Source of the DNA: Chrysochromulina tobinii
Taxonomy: Eukaryota; Haptophyta; Prymnesiales; Chrysochromulinaceae
Direction of reading: 5' to 3'
Length of the DNA: 20,261 nucleotides
NCBI GenBank assembly: GCA_001275005.1
Contig: JWZX01002727.1
Span: 1 to 20,261, forward strand
The notes below the pieces were generated by a model that did not search any database, was not told the origin of the DNA, and worked only from the letters and a program-made list of their open reading frames with translations. A program made the translations under genes and the position numbers. This document shows positions 16,363 through 20,261 of the stretch, one piece after another (position 1 is the stretch's first letter; each line of letters opens with the position of its first letter).

Positions 16363-19300
16363 ATGACCAACGAGGAGCTCGACGGCACCCCGCCGCTACG
16401 TCTGACGGACGTCGACGTGAGGACGGACGACGTGTGGCACTCGCAGCTCCCCGGCCTCCTCGAGCGCGACGAGTGGCGAAGGTACAGCTACACCTTGCGC
16501 GTGCCCGGCTTCGTCGACGTGCCTGACGACTCGCTCCGCGGCTCCTTCACCGCGTACGAGATCACGTTCACGCTGCGCACGCCCGCGGGCAGGCCGTACA
16601 CGTTCCGCGCGCGCCGGCGCTTCAGCGAGTGGCGAAAGCTCCACGCCGACCTGGGACCATCAGTGGGCAAGTTCCCCGTCGTCCGTCCCTTCCAGCTGAT
16701 GCCCGACGAGGACGCGAAGCAGAAGCGCGCGGCAGCGCTCGAGCGCTGGCTGCAGGAGCGCTTGCAGCCGGTGTACGGCGCGCCCGTCGCCCGAGGTGCT
16801 CCAGTTCGTCGGCATGCACGGCATGCACGGCATGCCGGCTAGCATCGGCCGGCGAGACTCATCAGTTCTGGGGCGGACAACGTTGGGCTCTTTCGACACG
16901 ACGCATCGCGGGACGGTGCGTGAGACGTTCGAGGCACGAGCGACGTGCGAGCAGGCGGACGGGCCCATTGTTATTGGCGCATCCGCCGCATCCTGCGTCA
17001 GCCTCGACCTGACGCCCACGACGCAGGCCGGGTCCAGCTCGAGCCTCGACAACCTCGGACGCGGATCGTTCCGTTCGGTCTCGTCCTTCAACTCGCTGCA
17101 GCCGACGCCCAACTCGACGCCGACCGCGACCAAGCGCGTGCCGCCGCGCGTGCCCTTCGTGCCCTTCGTGCCTATCGACTCGCCGACCGATGAGCAGGGA
17201 AGGGAGGGCACAGGGCGTGCAGCCGCGAGTGGGGAGCAGGGTACACAAGCAGGCGCAAACGGGGGCGCGGGCGGCCACGGCGGGGTGGCACTCGCGCACC
17301 CGCCCTCGCGCACGCCCGGTACGGCGCTTCCCTTCCGCCAACGGCTCCACGCGCGCGTGCTCGGTACGGCGCTCGCCTCCTTCGCGCCCGTGCCTCTCGT
17401 CGTGCTCAGCACGGCGCTCGGCTCGTTCGCGTCCGTGCCTCTCTTTGTGATCATCCCGGTCGTCTGCCTGTGGGCGCTCCAAAACTTTGACCTGCTCTGC
17501 CTGCTGTGCCTCGCCCAGTACGGCGCGTGTTACGCGGCGCTCGACACGGCGCTCGGCGGCAACAGGCAGGTGGCGCCCGGCACGGCGCTCCTCGCGCTGC
17601 CGCCGCCGCTGGACTCGGCCTCGCTGCTCACGGCGCTGCTCGCGTACACGCTCGAGCGGATTCGTATCATGCTGCTCCCCGCCGCCACAGCGTCCACCGC
17701 CGCCTTTGTACTACCGGCTTCTGGTGCGACACCTGGTGCCCTTGGCCGCGCCGCCGGCCTCAACGGGGCGTCGGTACGCCCAAGCCCCGCCTTTGTGCTC
17801 TGATCGCATGCTGATTGCATGCTGATTGCCTCCCCCATCAGGTACGCCCAAGCCCCGCCTTTGTGCTCTGGATCAGCGTCGCTCTCGCGTGCAGCGGCGG
17901 CGGTGGTGGCGGCGGCGGCGGCCTGGGCGGCGTCATGGATGGCGGCAATGACGCCAATGACGCCACTGGCAGCTTGGCGGAGGGGTTGATGGCGGCGGCG
18001 GAGGTTGCGATGACCGATGCGACAACCGACGCGGAGATGCTCAATACGGCGCTACTCAATACGGCGCTGGGCGTGGGCAGCGCGGCGCCCACGACGGCGC
18101 GTCCGGTCCGTCTTGTCGCTCTCGCCGAGGGCGCGGTGTTTGCGCTCGTATTGCTTGTGTGGGCGGCTGCGTTGCTCTTCGAGTGCTTGGAGGCGGCGGA
18201 GGTGACACGGGTGGCGGCGGAGGCGGCGGAGGCGGCGGCGCGCGCCTCCGTTTCGGACGACGTCCCCGGCGGCCTGAGCAACACCTCACTCGGGAGCTCG
18301 CGTCGTCGTGGGCGTCTCTCATGGCTCGAGCACGCCGCCCCTATCTGCCGTGCGGGCACGTGCGCCGTGCTCGCGTGCCTCGGGGCCTGGCGCCTGGGGG
18401 GCACGGGCGCGTGGCTCGTGGCCGCTCTGACCCTGTCCGTCCTCGTCCACGAGCTTGCGGAGGCGTCGGAGCTGGCGAGATGGGCGCGGCTGAGCAGCCG
18501 AATTCGAGCTGGCGCGCCGTACGAGCACGGCATGGCGCCGCCGCCGCGCGCTGCCGCCGCCGCGCCGTCGCCGCGTCGACAGGCGCTGCCGCTCATGCGT
18601 AGTCAGAGCCCTCAGTGGCGCACGGAGACCTTCGAGCACCCGGTGAGCCACGCCGTGTCGAGCGCGTCTGAGCTCGACCCGAGGAGATCTGAGCTCGACG
18701 TGGACGGTTGGGAAGTGCTCGACGACGACGTGACCAGCTTCGCGACCGACCCTCAGTACGCACGCCTCGCCCCTGGGGGACACCAGCCTCGCTGTGAATG
18801 TTCACACCCCAGGGGACACCAGCCTCGCTCGCGACGGTTGAGCCACGAGAAGGGGGCGGGTGCTCGCCACAGCGCCGGCGCCGCCGCCAGGGGAGAGGGC
18901 GTAGGCGGCAGCAGCAGTAGCGGCGGCAGTGGTGGCGGGGGCGACGCGGGGGGAGGGGTGCTTGCCGACACCACGACCACGGCCACCGCGCCCACCGCCG
19001 CTACATCACCACTGGAACAGCCAGCCACGCACGCCGTGGTGGGCACTTCCGAGGCCACGCCGCACCCCACCAGCCCCGCTACCTCGCCCGTGCACGGCGG
19101 CGGCGGCGGCAGCAGCAGTGGCGATCGATCCGAGCCCATCCCTCCTATGGATCGGTCCGCATGCATCGAGCCCCTCCAGACCCTGCAGCGCACAATGGCG
19201 CTCACCTCCCCGATGCTCTCGATGGCGGAGCGGCTCCTCCGTTGCCTCCCTCACGAGCTACGTGAGCTCGCGCGCCCGATTGCCGTCGAGCTGCTCGCGG

Positions 19301-20261
19301 TAGGGGTCGAAAAGGGAGCGATCGACAATGACAAGTTCCGGGCGATCGTGCAGGCGCTCGGCGCGACGCTCTCGCTCGTGCTCACACGTACGCTTCTCGA
19401 CCCTGCAGGCCGCATGAAGCTCTGGCTCGGCCTGATTGCATGCTGATTGCATGCTGATTGCCTCCCCCATCAGGTACGCTTCTCGACCCTGCAGGCCGCA
19501 TGAAGCTCTGGCTCGGCCTCAAGGCCTTTGCCGACTCGGCGCCCATGGAGGGGCGGCTGCCCGCGGTCGTGTCGGCGTTCACGCGCCAGCGACATGCCTT
19601 CTCGATAGGCATGCATGGCTCGCTCGTGATGGTCCGAGATAGGCGAACGGAGGCTCGCGTCGCGATGCATCGGCTGTACACGCCGGGCACCTCACCGCCC
19701 GAGCGTGTGCAGCCGAGCTCGGTCCGGGAAGGCGACGTCGTGCGTGTGCGCCTGCCGCTCTTTCTCGAGACAGGGCGGCCGGATCCGGAGGAGGCGCTCT
19801 TCCTCGCTGTCATCACGGCAGTCCATTCGGACGGCTTCGGTCCCTCGTCCTCAGACGACGACGACGGCCGAGGCGGCGGCTTTGGCGGGCACGTAGGGAT
19901 CGGCGGGCTGAGCGGCATCGGCTATGCTGCCTATGCGATTCCGCTCTCGCCACGTCGATCAACCGGGGGCATCCCGACTTGCGTGGACGTACGTTACAAG
20001 GATGAGGTGAAGGCCACGTTTGGGGACGTGCCCGAGGGGGCGGGACTCAATGTGCTTGACTTGGTCCAGGACGTTGGTGCCACGTGGCGTCTCTGGATGC
20101 GCGGGATACACATCGATATCATTGTGCCTGATGATAAGACCTCCGAGCAACGGCATCAGAACACTGACCCGACCGACATCCCTCGCGTGCGCGGATTCTC
20201 CTCCGTCAAGCGCGAACACACCGCCGCCGCCGCCGCCGCTACCGCCGCCGCCGCCGCCACC
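16363..20261 (+). CDS. PX-domain protein with hydrophobic segments and low-complexity linkers (3' partial)
   Basis: The ATG is at 16363 (ACAAATGACC). Exons are 16363-17773, 17842-19387 and 19474 onward; the last stays open to the final base, so about 1248 residues are visible and the gene continues. Residues ~50-150 look like a phox-homology (PX) domain: YEITFTLRTPAGRPYTF, RRRFSEWRKLHADLG, FP, KQKRAAALERWLQERL, and PEVLQF. PX domains bind phosphoinositides on endosomal membranes. The reading frame shifts by one base near 16785-16795, between ERLQPVYGAPV and PEVLQF. Hydrophobic stretches follow at about 17385-17540, 17850-17885, 18100-18175 and 18355-18460, separated by Gly- and Ala-rich runs. 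The C-terminal ~260 residues (from RTLLDPAGRMKLWLGLKAF) are more regular, but I do not recognise a domain. The PX, PXA and Nexin-C order of known transmembrane sorting nexins is not seen. Confidence 0.7.
17321..17455 (+). repeat. 45-bp coding repeat (TAL repeats) in the PX gene
   Basis: ACGGCGCT recurs at 17321, 17366 and 17411, exactly 45 bases apart. Copies 2 and 3 are similar throughout (TALASFAPVPLVVL and TALGSFASVPLFVI); copy 1 is weak. The repeat builds the first hydrophobic segment. More TAL tripeptides, all encoded ACG GCG CTN, follow at about 17548, 17581, 17628, 18045 and 18061. Confidence 0.75.
17774..17841 (+). mobile_element. Introner-like intron 1 of the PX gene
   Basis: This is a 68-nt GT-AG intron (phase 0). 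A 30-bp exon piece beginning GGTACGCCCAAGCC is perfectly duplicated at 17773-17802 and 17841-17870. The 38-bp filler between copies is GATTGCATGCT-type units ending TGATTGCCTCCCCCATCA. Splicing restores ASVRPSPAFVLWISVAL; retention stops at TGA (17801) straight after the first copy. Confidence 0.93.
18776..18829 (+). repeat. 36-bp in-frame duplication in the PX gene
   Basis: GGGGACACCAGCCTCGCT occurs at 18776-18793 and 18812-18829, 36 bases apart, giving a repeated GHQPR peptide in a low-complexity linker. Confidence 0.85.
19388..19473 (+). mobile_element. Introner-like intron 2 of the PX gene
   Basis: This is an 86-nt GT-AG intron (phase 1, splitting an Arg codon). A 46-bp exon piece starting GTACGCTTCTCGACC is perfectly duplicated at 19388-19433 and 19474-19519. 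The 40-bp filler is GATTGCATGCT twice, then GATTGCCTCCCCCATCAG. It differs from the filler of PX intron 1 by one internal base (C/T) plus the terminal bases. Splicing gives LTRTLLDPAGRMKLWLGLKAF, and the downstream frame is open to the window end. Confidence 0.94.
20217..20261 (+). repeat. GCC trinucleotide run at the window end
   Basis: More than a dozen GCC/GCT/ACC triplets encode a poly-Ala/Thr stretch at the end of the visible PX-gene frame. The run may continue beyond the window. Confidence 0.85.

Noticed and set aside
16766-16800. A 34-nt GT-AG segment (GTGTACGG to CTCCAG) that would repair the PX frame
   Set aside because: It is too short for a normal intron and would delete PX residues; a one-base error is simpler.
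18776-18829. Direct repeat with a GT...AG between copies, resembling another introner
   Set aside because: The insert is only about 18-20 nt, lacks the TGATTGC filler and keeps the frame, so it is a plain 36-bp in-frame duplication.

Overview
The window is about 20 kb of GC-rich nuclear DNA from a eukaryote. GT-AG introns break conserved domains, the products include a full-size ABCA transporter, IPT/TIG and kringle modules, a PX domain and Golgi-type membrane-anchored proteins, and there is no operon structure. The mix of a sulfotransferase-like protein, a WbsX/GH99-like protein and a hybrid-kinase-type receiver domain suggests a microalga. A haptophyte is my best guess, from family content only.

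Layout. Positions 3-803 (+) are the 3' end of a hybrid histidine kinase with a complete receiver domain. Positions 1194-4310 (-) hold a sulfotransferase-like region, a Cys-rich exon and a type II membrane protein with N-glycosylation repeats; these may be one multi-exon gene. Positions 4519-5991 (+), head-to-head with it, encode a WbsX/GH99-like protein. Positions 6648-9750 (-) encode a six-IPT protein with an embedded kringle-like module. Positions 10114-16171 (+) encode an ABCA-type full transporter in five exons. Positions 16363 to beyond the window end (+) encode a PX-domain protein with hydrophobic and low-complexity segments.

The main discovery is a family of introner-like introns. At least five introns in three genes, on both strands, share one construction. 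A 20-46 bp piece of exon is directly duplicated, and between the copies lies filler made of TGATTGC / TGATGGCCTC-type units. In three of them the filler ends in a near-identical TGATTGCCTCCC-(C/T)(C/A)ATCA block. The GT inside the upstream copy serves as the donor, and the AG at or just before the downstream copy serves as the acceptor. Splicing therefore restores the original exon exactly, while retention brings an in-frame stop. Some copies are still identical over 30 and 46 bp, so the gains look recent. The duplications are longer and more variable than the short target-site duplications described for introners in Micromonas and Aureococcus.

Two genes (ABCA and PX) each need a single-base frame correction, which may be sequence error. 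No functional pathway links the neighbouring genes, except that the two divergent genes around 4.3-4.5 kb both look glycan-related.
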